Shown piece after piece: positions 41,946-50,600 of a stretch of DNA of 64,000 nt. Numbering within the stretch: the stretch's first letter is position 1; each line of letters opens with the position of its first letter. The stretch is from Rhodovibrionaceae bacterium. Its GTDB lineage: Bacteria; Pseudomonadota; Alphaproteobacteria; Kiloniellales; DSM-21159. The DNA is taken from assembly GCA_028279885.1 (NCBI GenBank), contig JANQMX010000023.1, forward strand, positions 1-64,000, in the 5' to 3' direction. Position numbers and translations under genes: made by a program. Under the pieces are notes generated by a model, which worked only from the letters and a program-made list of their open reading frames with translations, did no database searches and had not been told where the DNA came from.

Positions 41946-42800
41946 CTATCGGGCGTGACGCCGTTCGAAGGCGTAGACCTCGTCGAAACCCATCAGGCGT
42001 CCGAAATCTTCGAAGGCGTAGAGGTTTAGGTCCGCGCCTACTGTTGAACCCCGCTGCTTCAAGAGGCCGTAGCAGTCGCGCAGCGCCGCCGCCGCCGCCA
42101 GAAAGCCGGTCCCGGGGAAGAGCGCGAGCTTGTAGCCGAGCGCCTCCAGCTCCGCCTTGGACAGCAGCGGCGTGCGGCCGCCTTCGACCATGTTGGCGAC
42201 CAGCGGCAGGTCGAAGCGCTCGCTGATCACGCGCATCTCCTCAGGCGACTCCGGGGATTCGATGAACAGCAGGTCGGCGCCCGCCTGCGCGAAGGCGTCG
42301 GCGCGGCGCAAGGCCTCGTCCAGGCCGTGGGCTGTCCGCGCATCGGTGCGGGCGATGATCAGAAAGTCGGCGCTGCTCCGCGTCTCGACGGCGACGCGCA
42401 GCTTCGCGGTCATATCTTCCAGGGGAATTACCCTCCGACCGGTCACGTGCCCGCATTTCTTGGGGAACTCCTGGTCCTCGAGCTGAATGGCGGCGGCGCC
42501 GGCGGCCTCGTAGCCGCGGACGGTCTGCTGGACATTGAGCAAACCGCCGTAGCCGGTGTCGCCGTCGGCGATCAGCGGGGCCTGGACCGCCCCGGCTATG
42601 CGCCCGACGCGCGAGACCATATCGCTGTAGGAGGCGAGGCCGGCGTCCGGCAGGCCGAGGTGCGAGGCGGCGACGCCGTAGCCCGTCATGTAGAGAGCCT
42701 CGAAGCCGACGTCGTCAGCGACCAGCGCCGAGATCAGATCGAAGACACCGGGTGCGATCAGGACGCCCTCACGCGCCAAGCGTTGCTTCAAGCTTTGCAT
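41946..42800 (-). CDS. isocitrate lyase / PEP mutase family enzyme
   Basis: A 284-aa TIM-barrel lyase from ATG 42800 with ribosome site GGAGGT. PGVFDLISALVADDVGFEAL and the metal-binding LIADGDTGYGG and IQLEDQEFPKKCGH are present. The KKCGH motif carries the catalytic cysteine of isocitrate lyase/2-methylisocitrate lyase/dimethylmalate lyase members, so C-C cleavage rather than phosphonate chemistry is likely. The exact substrate (a branched malate or citramalate-like acid) is unresolved. It sits beside the TRAP importer under a divergent GntR regulator, probably one catabolic unit. Confidence 0.88.
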   Translation of the reverse strand: MQSLKQRLAREGVLIAPGVFDLISALVADDVGFEALYMTGYGVAASHLGLPDAGLASYSDMVSRVGRIAGAVQAPLIADGDTGYGGLLNVQQTVRGYEAAGAAAIQLEDQEFPKKCGHVTGRRVIPLEDMTAKLRVAVETRSSADFLIIARTDARTAHGLDEALRRADAFAQAGADLLFIESPESPEEMRVISERFDLPLVANMVEGGRTPLLSKAELEALGYKLALFPGTGFLAAAAALRDCYGLLKQRGSTVGADLNLYAFEDFGRLMGFDEVYAFERRHAR

Positions 42801-42832
42801 GCCACCTCCGGATGATCTGGACGTCGATTGCA

Positions 42833-42900
42833 TCGTTGTATACAATAAAGCGCTGACTTGATGCCCAGAGTCAAGGTGTGGGCTTTATTGTACACAACGA
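42833..42900. promoter_or_regulatory. paired GntR operators in a long inverted repeat
   Basis: TCGTTGTATACAATAAAG (42833-42850) and CTTTATTGTACACAACGA (42883-42900) are inverted copies with one mismatch across 32 bp. Each arm contains a near-palindromic TTGTATACAA / TTGTACACAA core typical of GntR/FadR-type sites. They lie between the lyase and regulator starts. Confidence 0.75.
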
Positions 42901-42934
42901 AGCCGTCGAGGCGGCAAACAGCGGTGACGGCGGC

Positions 42935-43585
42935 ATGACGACTGCCAGCGAACGGGTCTATCGCCTGCTGCGCGACGGCATCGCCTCCGGGCACTTCCAG
43001 GCCGGCGAGCATCTCAAGGAAGGTGAGCTGGCCGAGCGCTTCGGCGTCAGCCGGACTCCGGTTCGCAGCGCGTTGCAGCGGCTGGCCAACGACGGCTTTG
43101 CCAAGCTGGCCGCACACACCGGTGCGGTGGTGCGTGGCTACAGCCCGCGCGACATGATCGAGATCTTCGAGGTGCGCGCCCTGCTCGAACCGCACGCGGC
43201 CCGCCTGGCGGCCGCCAATCGCACCGACGAGCAGGTCGAACGTCTTTACGCGCTCTGCGATCGCATGGAGGCCCTGGCCGGACTACAGGCCTCGGCGGTC
43301 GCGGCCATCGCGCCCCTGAACAACGAATTTCACCAGGTCCTGCTCGAAGCGGCGGATCAGCGGCACCTCTGTCTGGTGGCGACGAGCCTGATCGAGCTGA
43401 ACATGGTCATTCGCTCCTACCGGGAGTTTCAGATCCCCGACCTGGAGCGGAGCTTCGCCGAGCACCGCCAGCTGGCCTCTGCGGTCGAGCAACGCCAGCC
43501 GGAGCTGGCGGAGGGGTTGATGCGGGCGCACATCTATGCCGCCCGCGCCAACTTCCTCGTCGCGGAGTCCGAGGACCGCCGGTAA
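42935..43585 (+). CDS. GntR-family regulator (FadR subfamily)
   Basis: A 216-aa protein from ATG 42935 (MTTASERVYRLLRDGIASGH). The winged HTH covers GEHLKEGELAERFGVSRTPV then RSALQRLANDG, and the FCD effector domain follows (EVRALLEPHAARLAAANRTD; FHQVLLEAADQRHLCLVATS). A possible GTG at 42878 lies inside the operator arm and is less likely. It is divergent from the lyase/TRAP genes and flanked by paired operators, so it should control uptake and cleavage of the substrate and itself. Confidence 0.9.
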   Translation: MTTASERVYRLLRDGIASGHFQAGEHLKEGELAERFGVSRTPVRSALQRLANDGFAKLAAHTGAVVRGYSPRDMIEIFEVRALLEPHAARLAAANRTDEQVERLYALCDRMEALAGLQASAVAAIAPLNNEFHQVLLEAADQRHLCLVATSLIELNMVIRSYREFQIPDLERSFAEHRQLASAVEQRQPELAEGLMRAHIYAARANFLVAESEDRR

Positions 43586-43591
43586 GGCCGT

Positions 43592-43608
43592 CCCTTCGCG
43601 ACGAAGGG
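43592..43608 (+). terminator. hairpin after the GntR gene
   Basis: CCCTTCG-CGA-CGAAGGG is a perfect 7-bp stem 7 bp beyond the regulator stop. No U tract follows; it could serve both convergent genes. Confidence 0.45.
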
Positions 43609-43643
43609 CCAGGCCGCCTTGGCGCCCTTCGGGCGGACGCGGA

Positions 43644-44924
43644 TCAGTCTCTGCCTGCCGCCGGCTCCCGACACAGCGGCGCGATAAGATCGGCCGCCGC
43701 CGCGGCCCCTCTTTCCTCGGCAATGCGTTCGCCCAGCACCTGCGCCTTGTGCCGGACCTGGGCCGAGTGCAGCTCGCGCAGCGCGGCGGCGAAGCGGTCT
43801 TCGGTCAGGCGCTTGAGGGGCAGGGGCACGGGCCCGGCCCCGAGCCGGGCGACCTGACGCCCCCAGAAGGGCTGATCGCCGAACAGCGGGCAGATCAGGG
43901 TTGGCCGACCCCAGCGGAGGCCGGCGTGCGTGGTGCCGGTACCGCCGTGGTGCACCACCGCCCGGCAGCGGGGAAACAGCCAGTCGTGCGGGACGCTGTC
44001 GACGACAAGACTCTGCTCGGACGCCGCGGCCTCCGCCAAGGCACCCCAGCCCTTGGCGAGGATGGCCCGCGTCTTCGTCCGAGCCAGCGCAGCGAGAATG
44101 GCGGAGACCGCGTTGTCGCCCTGGCGCTGCGGCATGCTGCCGAAGCCGATGTAGACCGGCGGCAGGCCGGCTTCGAGGAAGCGCAGGAGCTCGGCCGGCG
44201 GCTCCCAGGCGGACTCCTCCGACGGGAACCAATAGCCGGTGACATGCTCCTCCGGCCCCCAGTCCGGCGGCTTGGGGACGATGTGGCGGCTATGGGCATG
44301 GAGGCGCGGGACCGGTTTGCCTTGCGGATCGTAGCCGGCGAGAACGTCGAGGCCGGGCCGGGCCGTCTCCTCCGGATGTCTGGCGAACCACCTGCGCAGC
44401 AGCAGGCGATAGGCCAGCCGCATGGCGGCGATCACGGCGCGCCCCGACAGCCGGTTGCCGAGCGGGCCGAGGTCGGGCATCGGCAGCAGCGGGTTGGGAA
44501 AGCCTCCGGTCGCGACATAGGTCGGCTGCAGGAAGGCGGGCAGGGCAACGGCACCGAACGCGCGGGCGGCGTAGGGCGCCAGAATGGCCTTGGGGTGATA
44601 GACGATCACCCGGGGCCGGACAGCCTGGGCAATCGACCAGGTCTCGTCGAGCTGGCGCTGCATCACATCCTGGCTCGCGCGGAAGGCTTTCAGCCAGCCC
44701 CGCGGCGACTCCATGGCTGCCTTGATCTCGGGCTGCGCCATGGCCGCCTGCGGGTCGAAGGACAGCGGCGCCGCGGTCAGCCCATGCGCTTCGATCAAGC
44801 TCTCGAAGCCTTTGCCGGTGCTCAGCGTTACACTGTGCCCGCGCGCCGCCAGCGCCGCCCCCAGCGCGACGAAGGGCTGCACGTCACCGCGGGAGCCGAG
44901 GGTGAGGAGCAGGATATGCGCCAT
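43644..44924 (-). CDS. GT1-family glycosyltransferase (sterol/macrolide UGT-like)
   Basis: A 426-aa cytoplasmic GT-B fold enzyme. The N-terminus HILLLTLGSRGDVQPFVALG is the classical acceptor-domain motif of sterol 3-beta-glucosyltransferase and vancomycin-type GTs. The nucleotide-sugar site is visible as PPVYIGFGSMPQR and VVHHGGTGTTHAGLRWGRPT followed by PLFGDQPFWG. It is likely to transfer a hexose from UDP/TDP-sugar to a lipid or small hydrophobic acceptor. The GT gene is 60 bp downstream of the EamA transporter gene on the same strand, perhaps an export pair. Confidence 0.87.
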   Translation of the reverse strand: MAHILLLTLGSRGDVQPFVALGAALAARGHSVTLSTGKGFESLIEAHGLTAAPLSFDPQAAMAQPEIKAAMESPRGWLKAFRASQDVMQRQLDETWSIAQAVRPRVIVYHPKAILAPYAARAFGAVALPAFLQPTYVATGGFPNPLLPMPDLGPLGNRLSGRAVIAAMRLAYRLLLRRWFARHPEETARPGLDVLAGYDPQGKPVPRLHAHSRHIVPKPPDWGPEEHVTGYWFPSEESAWEPPAELLRFLEAGLPPVYIGFGSMPQRQGDNAVSAILAALARTKTRAILAKGWGALAEAAASEQSLVVDSVPHDWLFPRCRAVVHHGGTGTTHAGLRWGRPTLICPLFGDQPFWGRQVARLGAGPVPLPLKRLTEDRFAAALRELHSAQVRHKAQVLGERIAEERGAAAAADLIAPLCREPAAGRD

Positions 44925-44984
44925 GGCTGCATCAGGATCAGGAGGATTGCTCAGTACCGTCGCCGGCCGTATTCGGACCAGCCC

Positions 44985-45830
44985 TCATTTGGACAGCTTG
45001 AGCATGACCGTCCCGATCAAGGTCGTGCCGATGGAGGCGAGGCGCGCCAGGTTGAGACGCTCCTTGAGGAAGAAGACGCCGAAGAGCACGGCGAAGACCA
45101 TGCTGGTTTCCCGCACCGCCGAGACCATCGCCATGGGCGCCTGGGTCATGGCCCAGATGACGATCCAATAGGCCACGAGGGAGAAGATGCCGGCGAGCGC
45201 GCCGAGCTTCCAGGAGCTCCGCAGCGATTGGGTCACCTGTCCCCGCCGCAGATAGAGCGCCAAGAGGACGATCGGGATGCCGTTCAAGAGATGAACCCAG
45301 AAGGTGTAGCTGTGAGCAGACTCGGCCAGACGGGCGCCCATGCCATCGACCACCGTGTAGCCGGCGATGAAGACGCCCGTGCCCACGGCATAGAGCATGG
45401 CCTTGGGTTGTCTGAAGCCCTCGGCACCACGGGTCAGGGTCAGGCTCATGATCCCCAGCGCGATGAGAACGACTGAGAGGGTCGCTTGGCTGTTCAGCAC
45501 CTCGCCGACAACGGCAATGGAGAGGACCGCGACGATCAGCGGCGCGACCCCTCGGGCGATGGGATAGACGTGGCTGAGATCGCCGTAGCGATAGGCGCCG
45601 ATCAGAAACAGGAAGTAGGCCGTGTTGAGCGCGGTGGACGCCAAGATGTAGGGCCAGCTTTCCGGCGTGGGCAGGGCCACGAAGGGGACCACCAGCAGGG
45701 CAACGGCAATCTGGCTCGCCTGCATGATGGCGACCAGGACAAGCCGATCGGCGTTCACCTTGACCAGCGCATTCCAAGCCGCATGCAGCAGGGCGGCGCC
45801 AAGCACCATCGCAAAGACAGTGGCCGTCAT
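44985..45830 (-). CDS. EamA/DMT-family transporter
   Basis: A 281-aa protein with ten predicted helices in two EamA halves: AAWNALVKVNADRLVLVAIM and TVVDGMGARLAESAHSYTFW. The first-half signature is YRYGDLSHVYPIARGVAPLI, the second-half VSAVRETSMVFAVLFGVFFL. Such proteins export metabolites such as amino acids or nucleosides. ATG 45830 is family-typical (MTATVFAMVLGAALLHAAWN). The substrate is unknown. Confidence 0.9.
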   Translation of the reverse strand: MTATVFAMVLGAALLHAAWNALVKVNADRLVLVAIMQASQIAVALLVVPFVALPTPESWPYILASTALNTAYFLFLIGAYRYGDLSHVYPIARGVAPLIVAVLSIAVVGEVLNSQATLSVVLIALGIMSLTLTRGAEGFRQPKAMLYAVGTGVFIAGYTVVDGMGARLAESAHSYTFWVHLLNGIPIVLLALYLRRGQVTQSLRSSWKLGALAGIFSLVAYWIVIWAMTQAPMAMVSAVRETSMVFAVLFGVFFLKERLNLARLASIGTTLIGTVMLKLSK

Positions 45831-45955
45831 CGCGATCTCCCTGTTCGATCGTGGTCATGCCCAACCTGCTTGGCGCGGAGGAGTGCAACAACGATCATTG
45901 AGTGCAGTGTTTTCGTTGCGTAGTTCTAGGCCATCGTCGAACTACCGCGATTCAT

Positions 45956-46078
45956 ATGACCAAAACCACGAAACGCAATCTCGCCGAAGCGATCCGTAAG
46001 CGCATCGAACCCCTTGGCGGTGTCGAACTGAAAATCCCTCGGCGTGAGCCCGTGCGCGAACCGCCGCGCTTAGACTAA
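45956..46078 (+). CDS. possible 40-aa small basic protein
   Basis: ATG 45956 opens a 40-codon frame reading MTKTTKRNLAEAIRKRIEPL then GGVELKIPRREPVREPPRLD. It is rich in K and R and predicted helical at its N-terminus, with protein-like codon use. There is no clear ribosome site. I recognise no family; it could be a small DNA/RNA-binding protein or chance. Confidence 0.35.
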   Translation: MTKTTKRNLAEAIRKRIEPLGGVELKIPRREPVREPPRLD

Positions 46079-46164
46079 CCGGCCGTCGTTGACAGGAGCG
46101 GCGAATCATCGCCGTCCGCGCCTTTCCTGTCGCCCGCGCGGGTGGCGGCCCCTACATCCCCTCC

Positions 46165-46617
46165 ATGCCTGAGATCGTCTCGCCGCCCTACAGCTACCGC
46201 GACGACGCAGCGGTGCCGGCCTTCGACGACAGCAAGCCGCTCTTCGTCTTCGACGGCGTCTGCGTGCTCTGCTCGACCGGGGTGCGCTGGCTGATGCAGG
46301 TCGACCGCAAGGGGCGGGTCAACGTCGCCGCCGGGCAGGAGCCGCTCGGCCAAGCGCTCTACCGGCACTACGGCCAAGAGCTCGACGGCAGCTATCTCTT
46401 GATCGCCGGCGGTCGCGCCTTCACCGCCAGCCGCGGCTATCTCGAGCTGGCCCGCATTCTCGGTGGGCCCTGGCAGCTCTTCCAGGTTTTCGCGCTGCTG
46501 CCCGAGGGCTGGCGCGACTGGGCCTATGACGTCGTCGCGCGCAACCGCTACCGCTGGTTCGGCAAGAGCCTGCACTGCGCCCTGCTGACCGACGAGCAGC
46601 GCGCCCGGTTGATTTGA
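46165..46617 (+). CDS. DCC family protein (DUF393 thiol-disulfide oxidoreductase-like)
   Basis: A 150-aa protein with the defining DxxCxxC motif FDGVCVLCSTGVRW (about residues 29-42). The thioredoxin-like remainder (GSYLLIAGGRAFTASRGYLE; LFQVFALLPEGWRDWAYDVV) and a conserved end NRYRWFG are typical. The paired cysteines suggest redox activity, although no reaction is established for the family. Starts at ATG 46165; a nearby alternative cannot be excluded. Confidence 0.87.
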   Translation: MPEIVSPPYSYRDDAAVPAFDDSKPLFVFDGVCVLCSTGVRWLMQVDRKGRVNVAAGQEPLGQALYRHYGQELDGSYLLIAGGRAFTASRGYLELARILGGPWQLFQVFALLPEGWRDWAYDVVARNRYRWFGKSLHCALLTDEQRARLI

Positions 46618-47520
46618 CGCTCGCGTCGGAGGCTCGTTTCGTTGCCGTAACGAGTGGTTTTGAGTAGATACCAGCTCGTTGCGATATCGAAACAACCGAC
46701 ACCTGCTTTGAGTTTCGTTCGCGCCCCCTCGGTTCGGAGCACCGTGCTTGCGGCTGGATACTCGGGCCTTCGCCGCGCCGAAGGGGCTTCGGCCCCGCAG
46801 GCGGGTCTTCGCCACTGACGTGGCTCGCCCAAGTATGACATCGTGGGTGAGGCCATGGGCCTCACCGCACCACAAGCTGTCACCCCGGCCTTGAGCCGGA
46901 GTCCATTGACCGGCCTGCGCGAACCTCTGCCTAGCTGCCCAGGCATTGCGGCCATCCGTCTTTTCATTCGCCCATCCGCGCCCAGACTACCCATGGACCC
47001 CGGATGTCGCCTCTCACGAGGCTCCTCCGGGGTGACGATGGGAGGCAAAGGCGCCTGCCCGTGGGACCCCTCATTTCGTCACCCTTGGGCAAGGGCCGAC
47101 GGGTAAGACCCGGCGGACCTTGAACCGAGGGTGACGCTTAGAATTGCGCGGTGAAGGGATGGCGCAGCGTTTGCCGTTTCCCTCCCTTGTCACCCTTGGG
47201 TGAGGCCAGAGGCCTCGCCGTACCACAAGCTGTCACCCCGGCCTTGAGCCGGGGTCCATTTCGCAGCCCGCGCCTAGCCCATCCATGGACCCCGGATGTC
47301 GCCTCTCACGAGGCTCCTCCGGGGTGACGATGGGAGGTAGAGGCGCCTGCCCGAGCCGCCCCTCATTTCGTCACCCTTGGTCGCGGCGAAGGCCCGAGGG
47401 TCCAGCCAAAGACACCGCGGCCTAGCCTACTGCGCTGTCACCGAACTAAGTCATTCCTTTCCCGGAACGGTCACCACGCAGTGCCGTCGGCGCCTTGCGG
47501 CAGAAGGTCACGGCAGGCTC
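46618..47520. repeat. gene-free 0.9-kb region dense in REP palindromes
   Basis: Contains short units at 46879-46906 and 47231-47259 (TGTCACCCCGGCCTTGAGCC followed by its inverse) and long CCATGGACCCCGG units at 46991-47037 and 47283-47328. TCACCCTTGG-type units lie at about 47078-47140, 47188-47205 and 47370-47402. A TCGGGCCTTCGCCGCGCCGA unit near 46762 recurs at about 53490. The pattern short unit, about 85 or 25 bp, long unit is repeated, suggesting block duplication. No protein-coding frame is convincing. Confidence 0.75.
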
Positions 47521-47529
47521 AATATGCGA

Positions 47530-47555
47530 TTGATACTGACTCGCATTCGCAATAC
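47530..47555. promoter_or_regulatory. Fur-like box upstream of the RCC1/RTX gene
   Basis: TTGATACTGACTCGCATTC resembles the 19-bp Fur consensus, and the right half CATTCGCAATAC (47544-47555) is identical to that at 29385-29396. It lies 119 bp before the large secreted-protein gene, so iron or oxidative control of that gene is possible. Confidence 0.5.
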
Positions 47556-47673
47556 TATCCGCGCCGCTGACCTTCGCCACTCCGGCAGTCAGCCGAGGCA
47601 TTGGCTGGCGGCCGCCACGGTTCGCCGTGTGGCCGTGTCCCGCCGCTGAAAAACCTTACAAAAAGGATGTGAA

Positions 47674-50600
47674 ATGTCTCGCGAAACGACGTCAGGTCCT
47701 TCGGGTATTCTTCTGGGCGATCAGGGTGACGACAAAGTCTACCTCTTCGTCGACAACAACGGCGACGGCGATTCCGCCGACGAGGGCGAGCGGCTCGTCT
47801 TCTTCGACGAGAGCAACGCCAACGGCATCGAAGCGCCCACCACCAACGTCTTCACCATCGCGCAGGCCTCGGACGGCGCCGTCTTCATCGGCGACGGGAC
47901 CACGGACAGCGTTTATCGCCTGATCGACCGCAACGACGACGGCGACGCCAACGATGTCGGCGAGTCCAGCGTCTGGTTCTCAGGCTCGGACAATGCCGCC
48001 GGCTTCACCCTGCCAACGCCCAACGGCATCGCCGAAGGCCCGGACGGCGCCGTCTATGTGGTGAACGCCGGCAGCCGCAGCGTCCCGCCGGATGCGATCT
48101 ATCGCACCGAGGATCTCAACGGCGACGGCGACGCCAACGACGAAGGCGAGGCGACGGTCTATCTCGACCTCAGCGCGCTGGTGCCCTCGTCCTCCGCCTT
48201 CGACATCTCCTTCATCGGCGACCGCGGCTATCTCTCCGACACCCGCGGCCTCGAGACCGACGCCATCTACACCTTCCGGGACGACGACGGCTCCGGCACC
48301 ATCGAGGCGGAGGAGCTCTCCATCTTCGCCCTCGACGATCCGAACGACGGGCCGATCGACTTCGCACATGCTGCCGACGGCGAGTCCATTGTGGTCTGGG
48401 AGGCGCTCGATTTCGAAACCGGCGTCTCCAGCGTCCTGCGCCTGACCGACCTCGACGGCTCGGGCGCCATCGACCAACCGAACGAAACGGTCGAGATCTG
48501 GAACACCGAGCAGCTCCCGTCGGTGTTCGAGAACTTCGCCGGCTTCTCCATCGCCGCCGACGGGGAGGGGCGCATCGCCCTCACCTCGAACGATTCCGAC
48601 CGCTTCGGCGACAACGTCTACATCCTCGACGACCTCAACGGCGACGGCGACTACTTCGACGTGGGCGAGACCAACATCCTCGCCTCGCGCGCCTTCGACG
48701 ACAGTGCACTCGATCGCCCCCGCGCGGTGGAGTTCTACGAGGCGCCGCCGCTCGACCTGCAGATCGCCGATAACAGCACCCTGGGCGGCGGCAATCACTT
48801 CTCGCTGTTCCTGGATGAGGAGACGAACACCGTTTACGCCGCCGGCGAGAACGTGCTCGGCCAACTGGGGCAGGGGGTCGAGGGCTTCGACGTGCCCGCG
48901 CCGCTCCCCATCGCACTGCCGGAGGACTTCTCGGGCAATATCGTGTCGGTCTCGGCCGGCCTGATCCACGGCTCCTTCCTGACCGAGGACGGCGACGTCT
49001 ACACCTGGGGCTTCGGCAACTCCGGGCGTCTCGGCCTCGGCGACGAAGAGAACCAGCTGGTCGCCACCAAGATCGAGGGCGCCCTCGACGAGGAGTACGT
49101 GGAGGCCATCAACCACGGCAACGGCGTCTCCTTCGCCATCACCGAAGACGGCACGCTCTACGGCTGGGGACAGAACAACATCGGCCAGCTCGGCCTCGAC
49201 GACGGGGAGGATCGGCTCGTCCCGACCGTGATCGACGTGGACGGCAAGCCCGTCGTGGCCGTCTCCTCCGGCACCAGCCACACCCTTGTGCTGGCCGCCG
49301 ACGGCACGGTCTACGGCTTCGGCGGCAACCGGGACGGCCAGGCCGCGCCCGACCAGCTCGAAGGCCCGGGCGACCCGGTCAACAGCGTGCTCAGCCCCTC
49401 CCAGATCCCAGGGCTGCCGGACAACGTGGTCTCGGTAACGGCCGACACCCAGACCTCCTATGCGGTCACCGCCGACGGCAAGCTCTACGGCTGGGGCGAG
49501 AACTCCTTCGGCCAGCTTCTGGTCGGCGAAGACAACGGCGACGGGACCTTCGTGCCGACGGATGACAGCGTGCTGATGCCTGTGGAGCTCGATGTGCCCG
49601 GCGACGTGGTCGACGTGAAGGGCGGCGCGCGTTGGGTTGCGGCGCTGACCGAGGACGGCGACGTCTATCTCTGGGGGCCGAACGACGAGGGACCGACCGG
49701 CGGCCTCGACGGCGACCCGGCGCTGGAGAGCGACGCAACCTTCTTCCCCACCAAGCTGGAGGGCCTCGACGACGTCACCATCGTCGAAATCCAAACCGGG
49801 CCGAACCACATCCTGGCGCGCGCCGAGGACGGCACGATCTATTCCTTCGGCTCGAACAGCGACGGCCGTCTCGGTTATCCCACCGACGGCTCCACCTTCG
49901 AGCCGCAGGTGGTCGAGCTGGGCGGCGATACTGCGCCCTACCTTCTGACGGCAACTCCGGGCGACAACGCGCGAGACGTTGCGCCGACGGCCGCGGTGAC
50001 CCTCACCTTCACCGAAGCGGTTCTCGCGCAAAGCGGCGCTATCCGCTTCGTCAATCGGGACGACCCGGAGGACGTGCTCGTCGTCGATGTCGCCAACCCC
50101 TACCTCGTCGAGGTGGACGGCGACACCGTCACCGTCTTCGCGCCGGACTTCTTCCAGCCCGACGCCCGCTATGCGGTGGAGATCGAGGACGGCGCCTTCG
50201 CCGACGCTTCGGGCCAGCCCTATCCGGGCATCGCGGAGGGGGATACCTCGACCTTCAACTTCGCGATCGCCGACGAGCCGATCGAAAGCCAGAACCTGGT
50301 CGGCACCGGCCGGGGAGAGCTGCTGCGCGGCGGTTCGGAGGATGACTCGCTGAACGGCAGGGGCGGGGACGACTTCCTGCTCGGCAACGGCGGCGACGAT
50401 CGCCAGAACGGCGGCGGCGGCAACGATACCCTGGACGGCGGAGAGGGCGACGACCGCCTGAACGGCGGCGGTGGCAACGATGCCATCTTTGGCGGTGAGG
50501 ACGATGACATCCTCAATGGCAACGGCGGCCGCGATATGCTGGACGGCGGCACCGGCGACGATCGTCTGAATGGCGGCGGCGGCGACGACAGCCTGCTGGG

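Noticed and set aside
42878-42934. Upstream GTG start for the GntR regulator
   Set aside because: The start would fall next to and within the operator arm 42883-42900 and adds residues not seen in the family; ATG 42935 places the winged helix at the normal distance.
46618-47673. A gene or insertion sequence in the 1-kb REP-rich gap
   Set aside because: No transposase frame, no terminal inverted repeats with target duplication; the open frames are short and follow palindrome sequence.
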